From the NCBI GenBank assembly GCA_963693315.1, contig OY856186.1:92813417-92877416 (forward strand): a stretch of DNA of 64,000 nt. The letters are read 5' to 3'. The stretch is from Diogma glabrata. Its lineage: Eukaryota; Arthropoda; Insecta; Diptera; Cylindrotomidae. The translations under genes and the position numbers were made by a program. Positions 10,511 through 22,608 of this stretch are shown piece after piece (position 1 is the stretch's first letter; each line of letters opens with the position of its first letter). The notes under the pieces are model-generated. The model saw only the letters and a program-made list of their open reading frames with translations, searched no databases and had not been told where the DNA came from.

Positions 10511-10859
10511 GAAAACATAAAACATAATTACGACAATCTATCAAAACTTGCGACGCTACACTAGAAAGTCTTCACGTGGTCCGTAGTTCAAAACCTACTC
10601 TACTACACTCCACACATTTTAAATGGAGTTTACAAACGCAGCACTACACTACGCACCACGTAAACGTTTTAAAAATTCTTCTAATGCCTTTTACCTTCTA
10701 ATTTGTAATAGGCTGGTTGCGGTTCAAATAATTTGAAACTTTTGTGATTAGATTTATTATCTGGTGCATTCCGGAAAATACTCATAAATAAATTTTTAGA
10801 GTCATAATTAAATCGTCAAGACAAGAATAATTTTAAATATTTATTTAAGTTAATTAACT
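10511..10859. other. Unassigned DNA
   Basis: No gene. It contains ACTACACT-type short repeats around 10600-10650. Confidence 0.45.
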
Positions 10860-11094
10860 TAAGCAATGAAATCCAAAATTCGACGTCCACGTCGTGCTGC
10901 CTGGGTAATGCTGACAGAATTAGGTTGGTGCATCGGAGACAAGCAGCGTAAAAACTGCTCAGTCAATGAGGCTACATCACGGCAACTTGATGCCTTAAAA
11001 CCAATGCGACATAAGCGTCTGTTCCCCATTTTATAGGCGACTCGGAGCGGGCGTCTGTCGTGGATCAAGCGGCTCGCTATATAAACGTGTAAAA

Positions 11095-12098
11095 ATGTTG
11101 TTTCTGGTAACCTTAAAATGCAGAGCGGACCAATTCAAGGCAATTTGGATTGGACCTAAGCTTAGCACCAAAACCCCGGAAAAAAACAAATTTGTTAAAT
11201 TTGGTAATCGAAAGAGAATATCAGACCCGGATACAAACACAAAATTTTACCTGGACGGAACGTGGAACGTGCGCAGCCTGACTGCTCCTGATGCTCTTAT
11301 AAGTCTGGATATTATATCTCTGCAAGAAATTAGACAGCCAATAATCGGAAAACAAGGTTTGGATAGTCACTCTTTATACTGTAATGGTCATTCTTCTCGA
11401 AGAGAATTGGGAACTGGTTTTCTTGTTAGTGCACGCATACAAGAATCTGTGATGAAATTCATTCTGGTCAATGAGAGAATCTGCTATACCTACGGGTACG
11501 CGGTACATACAACAATATTTCTCTAATTGCCGTGCATGCACCTACTGAGGTTAAGAGCGTCGACGAGAAGAATACTTTCTACATAACACTGGAAGAGGTT
11601 ATGAAACAAACACCAACACGCGACTTCATTATAATTCTTGGTGACTTTAATGGGCAGGTTGGAAGAAATATCTATTCTGGTAATTGGGTGGGTCCCAACA
11701 GCCAGCATTTGAATTCGAATGATAATGGTGAGAGAATGATTGAGTTTGCATTATCAAATAATTTGAGAATTGCCAGTACTTTCTTTCCGCACCAGTCGAT
11801 TCATAAGCAGACTTGGATCTCAACGAATGGAAGCACTCAAAATCAAATTGATCACGTGCTAGTAACAGTACGTTTCTTTTCGAGCATTCTGGTTGTGCTA
11901 CCCTTGAGAGGTGCAAACATTGGAAGTGATCACTTCCTTGTATGTGCTAAGATAAAGTTCCACTTTCCAAATCCAGGCATTTCAACATTCAATCAACGAA
12001 AACGTTCTAACATCTCATCATTAAAGAATGCTGAAACAGAAGAGAGATATCAAATCCATATTGCCGAAACATTGGATAAATCAGAAACCATTAATTGA
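11095..12098 (+). pseudogene. RTE-like LINE endonuclease domain, copy 1
   Basis: This encodes the apurinic/apyrimidinic-like endonuclease that nicks target DNA for target-primed reverse transcription. Frame 1 (to 11526) shows GTWNVRSL and LQEIRQP, the first two family motifs (Asn and Glu catalytic positions). A one-base shift around 11500 moves into a second frame (11532-12098) with HAPTEVK, ILGDFNGQVG (catalytic Asp/Asn), TWIS, NQIDHVLV and GSDHFLV (the terminal Ser-Asp-His box). All catalytic residues are still readable, but the frameshift and a stop at 12098 make it inactive. The natural start is uncertain; the ATG at 11095 may simply be the first in frame. Confidence 0.88.
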
Positions 12099-12157
12099 GA
12101 CGTCGATATGCCATGGTATTTGCTCAAAGATGCTGTTAAGCGCTGCTGAGGGAATAC

Positions 12158-14109
12158 TTGGATGACCACAAAACCACTTCCAGAAGCCATGGATGGATCA
12201 ACCATGTCTTGACGCTATTCAATACAAAAGAGATTGCTATCCAAAGTGTTTACAAGAACGCAATACCAGGTCCACGAAGGAGAACTATAAACTGGCAAGA
12301 CAAGCCGTTCCAAAGCTATGTAAACGAACGAAGAGAGAATGGTGGAAGAGACTGTAAGGAGATTGAAAGCTTCAATAAGGATCATCAATCGCGTAACTTC
12401 ATTCAACAGGTTAAGGCCCTAAAATAGGAACCTCAAACTAGATTGACAGCTATTCTAAACGAAGATGGGGACCTACAAGTAGAACTTGAAAATATTTTAG
12501 ATACCTGGGCCGCTTATTTTGAGAATCTTCTCAACTTAAGTGACCAGCAACAAGTCAAGAGACGAGCAAAGCCTATTCGTGCGTCAAAGGTACATGTAGA
12601 CGAATCAACCAAAGAGGAATTCGAAGCGGCGCTGTCAAAATTAAAACGCAATAAAGTATCGTCGATATAACATCCGAAATGATTGTACATGGTGGCGAAA
12701 CTCTATCTTTAAGATTGTTTGAACTTGTTCAAATGATTTGGAGGACTGAAACCATGCCACAGACATGGGACACAGCTATGCTGACACCATTCCATAAAAA
12801 AGTTAATAGCCTACAATGTGCAAACTACAGAGGAATCGCTCTCCTCTGCACATCATATAAGATCTTTTCATACATTTTGCTAGCCAAAATCAATCCTATT
12901 GCTGAACAACTATTTGGAGAAGATGAGTATGACTCTCGGCAAGGCCGAGGTACCACCGATGCACTTTTCTCGATGAGCATGATTTTGAAAAAGTGCCGAG
13001 AGCTCAGCATACCTGTGCACCAACGTTTCATTGATTTCAGGCATGCCTACGACTCTCTCGAACGAGAGACTCTATGGTCTGCTCTAATGTCAATGGGATT
13101 CCTTGGTAAACTAGTATCACTATGCAAAATGACAGTACAGAACTCTCAATACTGTGTACGAGTAGAGAACGAAATATCAAAGGTTTTTAAAGTCGGCTCC
13201 GTGTTAATACAAGGTGATACTATCTCTCCTATACTCTCTAATCTAGCCTTGCAATATGTGTGTCGCCAAAAAAACTACCGGCTAACAACAATATCTTGTC
13301 AATAAACTCCGTACAGATGATCGCGTACGCTGATGATGTTGTCATCCTCGGCCGAAGTGAAGCTGTTATGAGTGAGACTTTCAAGTCGCTTTAGAGTGGT
13401 ACTAGAAAAGTTGGTCTTCAATTATTCTTTTACATATGAATGTTTCAAGAGAGGCTGAGAAGACAGATTTGATGAGCGGCGATGAACGAATTGAGGAGTT
13501 GAATCTTTTAAATATTTGGGATCCATGCTTGACTCAAACACCAGCATACTTACAGATATAAAAGCTCGAATCGCTGCAGGTAATCGAATTTTCTACTCAA
13601 TTAAACCTCTCCTTGGATCACCGTATGTATCAACTAACACCTAGCTCAGGTTATACAAGACATTGATTAGACCGGTTGTGATGTATGGGTCACAAACGTG
13701 GACCCTTACACAAAATGACGAATCGCATTTATCTGTATTTGAGCGTAAGATCCTACGCTACATTTTTGGTCCACTTAAGACAGACAATGGAGAGCATAGA
13801 ACCCAGTATAACTTTGAGCTCAGAGCCCTTCTTGAGGGTCCTGATATAATAGGTTGTATCCGTTCTAATAGGATTGCTTGGTTTGGGCATGTTCTACGAG
13901 CCGATTCACAGTCTGGAATGATTAGAAAAATGTACGTTAGTACCCCAGGGAGTGGGCGACCGCGAGGTAGACCACGACTACAATGGGAGACTGACGTAAT
14001 AAACGACCTTAAAAAAATCGGCTGCCATGGTAATTATGTCGCTGTTGCGAATGACCGTGGTGAATATTCAAAGCTGATCAACCTGGCAACGCTCCTACAT
14101 GGAGCATGA
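12158..14109 (+). pseudogene. RTE-like LINE reverse transcriptase and C-terminal domain, copy 1
   Basis: Three main frames carry the polymerase. The linker 12158-12670 ends at ALSKLKRNKV, which is the 'LK.NKSPG.D' block with loss of frame. Then 12679-13305 has LTPFHKK, CANYRGIALL, IDFRHAYDSLE (motif A) and LIQGDTISPILSNLAL (motif B). Motif C (IAYADDVVILGR) follows at about 13320-13355 in another frame. The 13350-13660 part is riddled with stops. The C-terminal 13663-14109 has MYGSQTWTLT, FERKILRYIFGP, RIAWFGHVLRA and GRPRGRPRLQW, the tail shared with copy 2 and with RTE/Proto2-type LINEs. A long-dead copy, older than the one at 45-51 kb. Confidence 0.88.
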
Positions 14110-14129
14110 ACGCCTTTAAAAAAAAAATG

Positions 14130-16340
14130 TGGCAGATATGGTCATAATTTCTGAAAAAATTTGGGCAATCGAGTCTAATCAAATTCACCCTATATAGTAT
14201 ATATTACATTAGTAAACGATTTTGTTTTTGGAAACCTAAGATTTTTTACTATTCGTTTAATTAAATAAAAAATAAAAATTAAATTCTTACGTCAATTTTT
14301 TTCTACTCTGTACCAGTACAGTAAGGAACTTGCGAGATTTGAACAAATAATTGTTCTGCATATAAATTTTTATTTGTAAAAACTTTCCTTTCACAATATT
14401 TGTTGGAAAGAGAAGACGCATTTGAAACAGATTTAAAAAAACAAAGTCTAAAAATTATTTAAAACAAAATTCAAAAGCACTTGGTCACAAACAATTTTTA
14501 AGTTTAATTTTTGTAAGTAAAAGTAACATGCATAGAAATGGAAAAATTTATCAAAAAAACTAAATATAAAGCACAGAAAAAAGTTTTTACCGCTTCAAAC
14601 CAAATTATTAAAGTTTGTTGTTGTTTGCTTTTTTATAAAAAAACTCAACTTAAAAATATTAAAAACGGTCCAGATGTTTTGTAAGTTTATGCTCGAAACA
14701 TTTTTTTTGTAGATAAAATAATGTTGATATCTTCAATGGAGGTGAAAAGTTTTCCCAAATGCACAAAATGTAATGATAGATTTCTACTTTAATATTATTT
14801 CATATATCCTGCTATATTCAAAATATGATCTACAATGTTAAATTTATTATAATTTCTGTAAAAACAATTATTAGAAATCAAAATAACCTCAAACCAATTC
14901 TATTTAAAAAATTTTTTAACCCAATTTTCTTTTGATGTTTGTTTGTTTCAATAAATGCTAAACAAACAGAAAAGGTAATTAACATTTGTTTGTAAGTTTA
15001 GTTTTTTGTATTCGAATTGCAAAATGGGGAAAAAAGTAAATTCGGAGAACATTTCAATTAATTTGTTTTCGTAATTACAAACTTGAATTAGAACTTTCAA
15101 AATATAATTAAGTTAAGTGGTTTTTTCCTATAATACACACCTGAGTGTTTGTTTGTTTTATTAATTTGACGTAAATAAACAGTACTAGACAACGAAATGA
15201 GAAGAAAATGTTTACCCCCAAAAAAGCTCCATTTTATCTCAGTCCAATTTATTTTAAGAAAATGCACGAAACACACCAAAAACAGTTACAGCTTGTTGGT
15301 TCGATCGTTGAATGAACAAGTATAAAATCATGTAAAAGTAATCCAAAAAACTGAAATCTGGATTTCTTTTAAAGCTAAACGAAGATTCTCCCTAAACCAA
15401 AAATGAAATAGAAAAAAGAAAAGATCCTTAAGAAAAAGGGTCAATTATTTTATGTTTCTGCCATTTTTGTGGTGCTTCTTATGGATTATCTTAGATTGAT
15501 ATATTTTTTTGTTAGATCTAAAATTGGTTATAAGAGGATTTATATTTTTCTTTATCGTTTTTTACTCAATGCCAAAATATATATACAAAAAGGATATTGA
15601 TCCTTTTTGGATATGATGTTACTTTTAGTACTTATTTTATAGTTTTATTTTGGTCGTAAAATTTGACTTCGATAAGATAGAACGAATGTATTAAAGTCTG
15701 ACCATTGAACATCGTCGAAGAAATTGGTTGACAATAGGACAAAATGAAATTGGTTCAGTTTAATCTAATACCAAGCTATAAAATCGGAAGATGTTAATTT
15801 TTTAAGCTGTTTGTTGGTAAAAATAATAGCTGATACTGTATTTTATGGTAGGTTCATTTAGTTTTATCGTTTCCATCTTGTTTTGCTCAAGCCTTGAAGT
15901 AAATGTGATATATGGTAATCAATTTTCTTTTCAATGCTTCGTTCTACTTGTGAATGTAACATTAAAGATCACAGCTTATTTATTAGCATTTAAAGAAGTT
16001 TAAATTCAATGGAAAATTCGTGAATAGAAGTTGTGTGCTCTATTTCTGTATCTTTAAGTACCACTAATGTCGATTATCGACTACACGGGTATATTCGACA
16101 ACACGAGTATCTCGAATTCCTGTCCAGGTAATTTCAACGACTACAAAATTTTGATAACAAAGAAATCAAAAAAGTCCTTATAGTAGAGTAATTATCAGTA
16201 AAAGATAAATTTGTCATCAATGCTTAGTGTGTTTTATTTAGGCAGAAGGTTAAATATTATTATAACTACGCAATTTATCAGAAGCACAGGACTGACAAAA
16301 TGATAGGAAATGTATATTAAAAATTATCACACATTATACA
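14130..16340. other. AT-rich DNA, no gene seen
   Basis: About 2.2 kb dense in A- and T-runs and TTTGTTTGTTT-like tracts. The open frames are short and carry no recognisable motif. Confidence 0.5.
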
Positions 16341-16720
16341 GAACGCTAAGTTGGATGCAATCATTTTACCATCGCATTTTAATATATTCGCAAAGCTAGG
16401 TTCGAGTTTTTATCGCAATTATACAAAACACCAAGCTAGGCGCATCGATTTATCACCACATTTTTATACAATCGCCATTGTTAGGCGCATTGATTGTTCC
16501 TCGTATTATTTAATTTTCAATCGCCATGTTCGGCGCAACTTTGTATAGTACATTTAATGTTTTACAATAATAATAATTAATTTTCGCCAATGGCACATCA
16601 TTTTTATCGTAGTTTATTTAATCGTAATAATAAGGCGCACCACAATCCACATATTATATTGTGAGTCCCGCTTTTGGTGCATCAACAAATTTATTTTCTA
16701 CAAATCAACAATGTAGCCGA
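16341..16720. repeat. Degenerate minisatellite with CAATCGCC/GGCGCA motifs
   Basis: Irregular units of about 60-75 bp each carry a TTGCAATCGCC- or AGGCGCATCGATT-like core (for example 16383, 16436, 16475, 16521). The core resembles the cleaner array at 61355-62010, so the two are probably related families. Confidence 0.6.
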
Positions 16721-17280
16721 ATCTTTTCCTCTAATTTATTTTAAAAAATCCTCAAGTTATATTACATAAAATATTGCAGTGCACTATCATATTAAAGCGA
16801 CAACAATCTAAATATTTTTTTAGGTTTACTACTTTTTTTATTGTCATTAATTTAATTAAATTAAATTTTATTTAATTTTTTTTATTATACACAATGTTAT
16901 AAAAATTTTGGACGTTGATAAATGGGCTGACTTCATAAAAGCTCTGAAAATATAGTATCCTGGACTCTGGTAATATATAGTGAGCTTAAATCCGTCAATT
17001 CAAAATCTAATTTATCCCCAAAACAAAGCAAATTTGCGAAAGCTATTGGGAATGATGCATAATTTTTGGGCGTATATATCAGATTTTTCAACACTGTAAG
17101 AATTTTCATCAATTAATCTGTTAATCGGCTTCGAAAGTAAAATTGAATTGAAGCAAACAAAATCGACTGGAAAAGGAAAATACAAAAATTTTTATTAACT
17201 AAAATTTTCTTGAAAATAGTTTTTGTATTTGTTTGCAACTATTTGATTTGTTTATTTTTTAGAATTTTTTTTATAGATTT
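16721..17280. other. AT-rich DNA, no gene seen
   Basis: No gene or clear repeat. Confidence 0.5.
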
Positions 17281-18099
17281 GTTTAGATGCAGCGGTTTGT
17301 CAACCATTTGTTGATATACTTTGGACTCTTATCTGACTCTTCGCCTCCCAGTCCGATTATAGTTTTGAGACCATTTCGAAATAATTGTCCACAATATTGC
17401 TAACAATGATTGGGGCTGGATCGTGAGAGATGGTCGTGACGATCATGGTTCCTCGCCACCAAATATAGCTGACCATTACTTAAGACCAGATTTTTAGTCT
17501 TATTCTCATAACCTAAGCTCCAGACTTGGGTGTGATGCAATACTGACCAATCGTCGTGGTGCAATGACAGAAATTATGGCCTCAATTTCTTCAAAGTCGC
17601 AGCCTCGATGGACCACCCGTGATTTCGTCATTGCTCAAGCCGGATCAGGAACCATCTGTTACAAACAGGTTTAACAGTCGAATAGGATGCACAGATGCGG
17701 CTGCAAATGGTGGTCAATAGATTAGGTTGCAATTGATTAGGATACAAGCTTGTTTTCAATTACCATCTCCCCCATGGCATAAAATCCAATTGCAAGCAAG
17801 GTTAAACTGTCGGCAGCATTTTTGATCGGTAAATGCCAAATGTTCGAATCTCAAATTATAGAATTCACACCTCACACCTGTTGACCTACATAGAAAGTGC
17901 AGTTCCACAAAACCTTAAAAAGACAATGCTGGATCCTTGGCTTATTGTGACTAAGGTTAATAAGTAAGGGATTGATTTGTAATTTAAGACAATGATTAAG
18001 GCATTGATTTTTAATCTAAGACATTTGATCTAAGGCATTGATTTGTGATTTAATTTCTGATCCAAGGGTGTGATCCACGCCGTGAGATATGTATAACAT
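17281..18099. other. Compositionally less AT-rich segment, possibly decayed coding
   Basis: This part has a visibly higher G+C content than its neighbours and runs directly into the coding-derived repeat at 18100-18370. Frames on both strands are broken and no family could be recognised. It may belong to the same unknown element. Confidence 0.35.
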
Positions 18100-18370
18100 A
18101 ACACTGGAAAAAGTAGTCTCTTGTCAAGATGATATCTTAGTGGTGCTGGCGGATGAACTCTATTCAGTCAATGGTAGCACTCTCAATCTTTGGTATGGTG
18201 TATTTCTTGATGATGGCACGTTATTACTTGCTCGAAGAATCGAACCTTTATATAACTCTTAGTGTGTGCTTCAATCATTGAGAAAGTCAATATGTCAGAT
18301 GATTAAAGAATATCCCTCTATAGCTGGATTTTTGGCAACCCCATTTTAGTTTTGTTTCTGCAAATTTTCA
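18100..18370 (+). repeat. Unknown coding-derived repeat, copy 1
   Basis: The plus-strand frame reads DDILVVLADELYSVNGSTLN, then a DDGTLLLARRIEPLYN block, then after one stop SLRKSICQMIKEYPSI and GFLATPF. The DNA and the inferred peptide are matched by 37924-38130 (LLLVRRSKPLYN, SRKTVRHMIKK). Agreement in the same frame indicates descent from a protein-coding element. I do not recognise the family. Confidence 0.6.
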
Positions 18371-19009
18371 AAACAAATTTCCTTTTTATCTCTTATTTTA
18401 TTTTTATTTCCTCTATACTTGCATGAAATATTGACCTATTTCATATTTTGTATGTATGATAAAATTTATTGCTTAGTTCTTTAAAAAATATAATAGAACG
18501 CATGTTGTTGTTGTGTTGTTAAAATAGTTATTTATTTATCTAGAACGAAAAGTGAAACTTTAAAGTACGAGCTAGTTGTTTACGGCCGAGGCGTCTAGCC
18601 GAGGACGAAATTACTAGTGAGTACCTTTAAAAACGCTTTTCGTTTGAGGTACATACAAAATTTTATTTCATACTGGAAATTTATTAAAATAAAAAGAAAT
18701 GAGTTTTGGGGCGGTTATGGTTTTATGGGGGCGGTTATGGTTTTAAAGACGAAAAAAAGCATATATTTGTGATTTTTTTGCGGCGACATGAGTAAAATAA
18801 TTTTATTAAATTTAATTACATATTATTGTACAACTTTTGAAGTATGTCAGAAAAAAATTTCAATTAAAAATATTGATAAATAAGCCGGTGACGTTGAATC
18901 TCCAGAGGCGCCTTGAAAAAAAGTGTTTTTGCGGTGAACATTATAACTCGTTACCGGATCATGTGAAACAAAAAAATTGATATGCGTTTGAAAGGTGATG
19001 TATTTCTCG
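18371..19009. other. AT-rich DNA with a short duplication
   Basis: GGGGCGGTTATGGTTTTA is repeated at about 18709 and 18728. A GAGGCGTCTAGCCGAGGACG motif at 18587 resembles motifs at about 19993, 28170 and 28670. No gene. Confidence 0.5.
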
Positions 19010-19174
19010 AGGTAATCAGGAAGAGTTTTTTTTAATTTTTTGTTTTTTTTAATTATTTTAAGTTTTTGCAGCACTTGGAAGTAAAAAACGCGATTTTAGC
19101 TCAAAAAATCGCGTTTAATTTGTTTTTAAAAAATAGACAAAAATAAAAAAAAAAAAACTCTTCCTGATTACCTG
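19010..19174. repeat. Nested hairpin
   Basis: Outer arms 19010-19033 and 19151-19174 (AGGTAATCAGGAAGAG plus a T-run, and its complement) enclose an inner palindrome at 19085-19116 (AAACGCGATTTT … AAAATCGCGTTT-like). It could be a small MITE or a hairpin-RNA source. Confidence 0.75.
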
Positions 19175-19420
19175 TTGATTTATGTGAAGAAGTAATGTTC
19201 AAATCTTCAAAAGGATTGTTCTAATGTTTACGAACTTCAAAAATGACGTTTTCGGGAAAATGGGGTCAAACGGCAACGCTGTAATTCCGTTAGTTTTACT
19301 CGGATTGACTTAAAATTTGTGCACAATATTCTCGACATATTGTTCATTCAGAAAAAAAATTTAAAAAAAAATGCAAAATAGATAATTTTAAAACCATACC
19401 ATACAAATTTTGTCCAAAAT

Positions 19421-19552
19421 GTTGAACTTTAACGTAAAAAATTTATAAAGTCCTAGGACGTTAAAGTTCAACGTTTATGGTACAAAACGTTGAACTTTAA
19501 CGCCTTTAAAATTTTATAAAGTCCTAGGACGTTAAATTTCAACTTTTTGTAC
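19421..19552. repeat. 68-bp tandem duplication with internal inverted repeat
   Basis: The unit starts GTTGAACTTTAACG at 19421 and again at 19489. Each unit also contains the reverse complement CGTTAAAGTTCAACG (or a variant), so every unit can fold on itself. Confidence 0.8.
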
Positions 19553-20323
19553 CACAAATAATCCGAAAAATGTCGTTTTAGATATCAGTATGAAATAAAA
19601 AAATTTATTTTCTACCAAATTCTACCCCATCTATGTTTTCCCAAGGCATATAAACTTCTTCAAAACAAAGTCTGGCCTGGATGTATTTAATATTCGTTCT
19701 ATTGAGTCCTTGCTCGATAAAATACTGGTGTGCTCGATACGACTAGCAATCTACTTTCACGTAGCACTTTGCCAAAAGTCTGTTTTAGCTACTCTCTGCT
19801 TTTCCAGTATATCAAAAGGTACAAGGAGGCAGTGGTGATATTCAGCCGGTACGGACTGGTACGCTCGTACCAGTTGTTAAAATTTTCCGTACCGTTTGTT
19901 GTATATTATTTTGGAGGAATTTCTCTTTTTATAGTAGTTTATGTAACAAGTACGCAAATATGGTTTCAGCGGACGAATCGTTATGTTTCCGGACGAGGCG
20001 TTAGCCGAGTCTGTAGTATGAAGATGAGTCTGCTAAAGCCATTTGAGTACGTGTTGCATACAACATTTTTTAGTATTAGCTCTTAGGATTTTTTTTCTAA
20101 TTTATTGCTTAATTTGTATTCTTGCGTACCTAAAAATTTGATTTTTGAACAAAACTTATCAAAGCAATTGTGATTATAATTTGAAAATAATTATAATATA
20201 AAATTAAAACAAATTTTGAATCCGCTAAAGTGTTGTCATAACGACTTTAAGTACTAGGCCGCTAAAATACAATTTTGCGGTCTCTAAACAGTTCTAAAAG
20301 TAATCATTTTTCGGAGCTAATAC
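19553..20323. other. Unassigned DNA
   Basis: A 118-residue open frame (19730-20086, +) has no recognised motif and is not called as a gene. GTACTGGTACGCTCGTACCAG at about 19853 is a short palindrome. The GACGAGGCGTTAGCCGAG motif lies at about 19993. Confidence 0.4.
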
Positions 20324-20788
20324 TAAAATAGTACATTATGATGCTAGGACGTAAAACTAAAGATGTTGGACGGATGTGGACCCACATTAAGTCCAAAATA
20401 GCTTACGTCCGTGCATCATATACTATTTTTTATTCGCCGCAAGCAATTTAAAAAAATTTGTTTATTCTAAATTAAAATTATAAATTTTCATAAATTTTAA
20501 AATAAAAATATGTGGAACAAGTAACCTTTGACAAAATATTTATTATTTTTTCCAAATTATTGTATAGCTACACAACATGTGATAACAAATGATAACAACT
20601 ATTTTAATCGGATAATGAAATTTTGAATTTAAAGATTGCTTTGATAAAAATTTTTATTTTTCATAGAATTTAAACAAATACAAATGCTTTTTACTTTTTT
20701 GGACGTACCTATGACAACAAAATAAATAGCTGAAAAGTGATACTTTAAGGCGATACTTTAATGTGTAGGCAAATAAAATAGTATATTA
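20324..20788 (+). mobile_element. Dispersed repeat A, copy 1
   Basis: This copy matches 28235-28750 in inverted orientation over nearly its whole length, with common boundaries AATAGTACATTATGATGC on one side and AAATAAAATAGTATATT on the other. Sharp common ends without coding sequence suggest a roughly 470-520-bp non-autonomous DNA transposon. GATGCACGGACGTAAGC occurs inverted within it, giving internal folding. Confidence 0.72.
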
Positions 20789-21994
20789 TTTAATTAGGCG
20801 TTAAAGTGCTACTTTTTGTGTTGAGTCTATAATTTACAGATAAAACACAAAAAGAGACTTTAGTTCCGAATTAAATACGCTTTTTTTCGGCAAACGTTTA
20901 AATTTTTTATAAATATGATTTATTAGGTACCAACAAAATATACCAACAAAAACACAAAAAACGTGAGGTATACGTTCGCTTCAAAATTCCTAAATCGACA
21001 CCCCGTTACAACCAACAACTTCCCATTATATCAGTAAAATAAGTTTAAGAAAATATTTGTCAATCAATTAAAATTAATAAAATTAATTTGTAATTCGATT
21101 GGTTTGCAAATTACAATTACAGAAAATTCAATTAACTTACACTCCAACGTTAATAAAACTTATTATCCAAACATGAATTATTTCAAAATAAATCACGCGT
21201 TGTCAATTCACCTTAGTTTTCTGTAATAAATTTGCAATGTATGCAATGTATACGATGCAAATTTTACTTCCATCAAATTTCATCAATTGTTGAATGACAA
21301 CTAATTTTTATTAAACATACAGATTTGAAATAAATTTTAAAAACGTTAATTAGAATTAGAATTATTAGAATTATTGAATTATTTAAAAATGTAATTATCA
21401 TAAAATTGTATTGAATGAATTAAAGAATATAAATTTATGAAACAGATATTTCTTTAAATAAATTGGTCAAAAATAAGATGATGCATTATCTAAATTTTGT
21501 AAACTTTAAAATAATTTAGTAAAATTTGAGAGAAATTTATAAAACTAACGCAAAATTTGAATTAGGCAAATTAGAAAACACAGTTTTTAGTTTTTGGATT
21601 GTTCTTTTTTTACGGAATCATAAAGTACATAGGATAGGATTATTTTTAATAACACATAGGGGCAATAGTCAGGGCGTTGCTGGCACATACACACTCGTTT
21701 GTTGTATCGTGTATGTATCGTGTAACGCTCTATTTTTACTAACTCTAAACTCTCAGCTGTCAAATTGTTTTTTTCAAAGTTGCAAGAAGTTACTGCATAA
21801 ATGGCGGCAAATTCATATATTGCGTTAGTTTTGGGACACTCTTTATGAACCATATATTTTATACTCATATAAATTAAATTAGATGAAAATGCGAATTCTA
21901 GTTTTTCAAAATTTTTTCAAACAAGTTCCATTAACAAAAAATTCTAACTTCAACTAAATTTTAACTTTTTTTTTTAAATATTTCCATCCATCCT
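20789..21994. other. AT-rich DNA, no gene seen
   Basis: The open frames 21526-21828 (+) and 21587-21868 (-) overlap each other and show no family motif. Nothing else is recognised. Confidence 0.45.
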
Positions 21995-22385
21995 TACTTT
22001 AAAATGCATATCAAATTTACAAAGCGGGGTTAATTCGTGTTCTTAAGATATTTAATTTTAAAGATTTTTAGTCCGACTAAAATTCTAATTGTTCATTATT
22101 TTTTCGAATATTTTAGGATAAGGATAGAACTGCTTAAAAAAAAATAATTAAATTCCAATTGATCTGCGACCCTATTTAATTTTTTTTCAAACGAATCACC
22201 TATCAAACAGAAAAAAATTTAATGAAATCGGTACAGCCGTTCTTGGGCAATTTAATTTCAAAGTTACATCGGATTGGCAGAATTTTCATTTTTCATGCAT
22301 GTTGGGGTGCCCCCTATGCTCAAACTATTCAATTTAAAAACATTGTAAAATAAGTTGTAATTTTTATTTGGTCCATACTACTTAT
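21995..22385 (+). repeat. Dispersed repeat B, copy 1
   Basis: Shares with 33600-33990 the blocks CACCTATCAAACAG, CGTTCTTGGGCAATTTA, TTTTCATTTTTCATGCATGT and TTGGGGTGCCCCCTA, in inverted orientation. A TTTTAGTCCGACTAAAA block and adjoining TATTTAATTTTAAAG are found in both copies but in the same orientation, so one segment is inverted relative to the rest. Confidence 0.7.
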
Positions 22386-22469
22386 ATGCCAAGTCTAAAA
22401 ACCTCACTATTTGTGAAAATCGAAGGTTTAGTAGTGATATTTTCTATCCCATACAATCCTAAGTCACTT

Positions 22470-22560
22470 ATGTAGTTATTATTGACTGTTTCCAATCAAT
22501 TTGAAATCAATTTTACGACATCAGTCAAAGTTTATTAGTGAGCCATATGAATTTGTCAAT
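22470..22560 (+). repeat. Short dispersed repeat shared with 39500-39585
   Basis: TATTATTGACTGTTTCCAATCAATTT-like sequence followed by AATCAATTTTACGACATC-like sequence recurs at 39514-39570 with scattered substitutions and the same spacing. Noncoding. Confidence 0.5.
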
Positions 22561-22608
22561 TCGAAGTCAGTTTTTGGGTTTATATGAAGTGGTTTCGGGT
22601 TTATATGA

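Larger units (their letters stand above)
10860..14129 (+). mobile_element. RTE-like LINE, copy 1 (decayed, near full length)
   Basis: The order is 5' leader (about 10870-11094), apurinic-type endonuclease, linker, reverse transcriptase, C-terminal domain, then a short A-run (14120-14129). Leader and coding parts are clearly homologous to copy 2 at 45-51 kb, including ATCAAGCGGCTCGCTATATA just before the coding part. Copy 2 has two leader units where this copy has one. It is full length or nearly so, but multiply frameshifted. Confidence 0.9.

Noticed and set aside
10859..11068. Minus-strand open frame over the LINE leader (and its counterpart at 44954-45394)
   Set aside because: Both are antisense to the conserved 5' leader of the RTE-like element; similarity between them reflects the shared leader, and neither has a known domain.
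19730..20086. 118-residue open frame (+)
   Set aside because: No recognisable motif, and the frame crosses low-complexity and palindromic DNA. Length is expected by chance over 64 kb.
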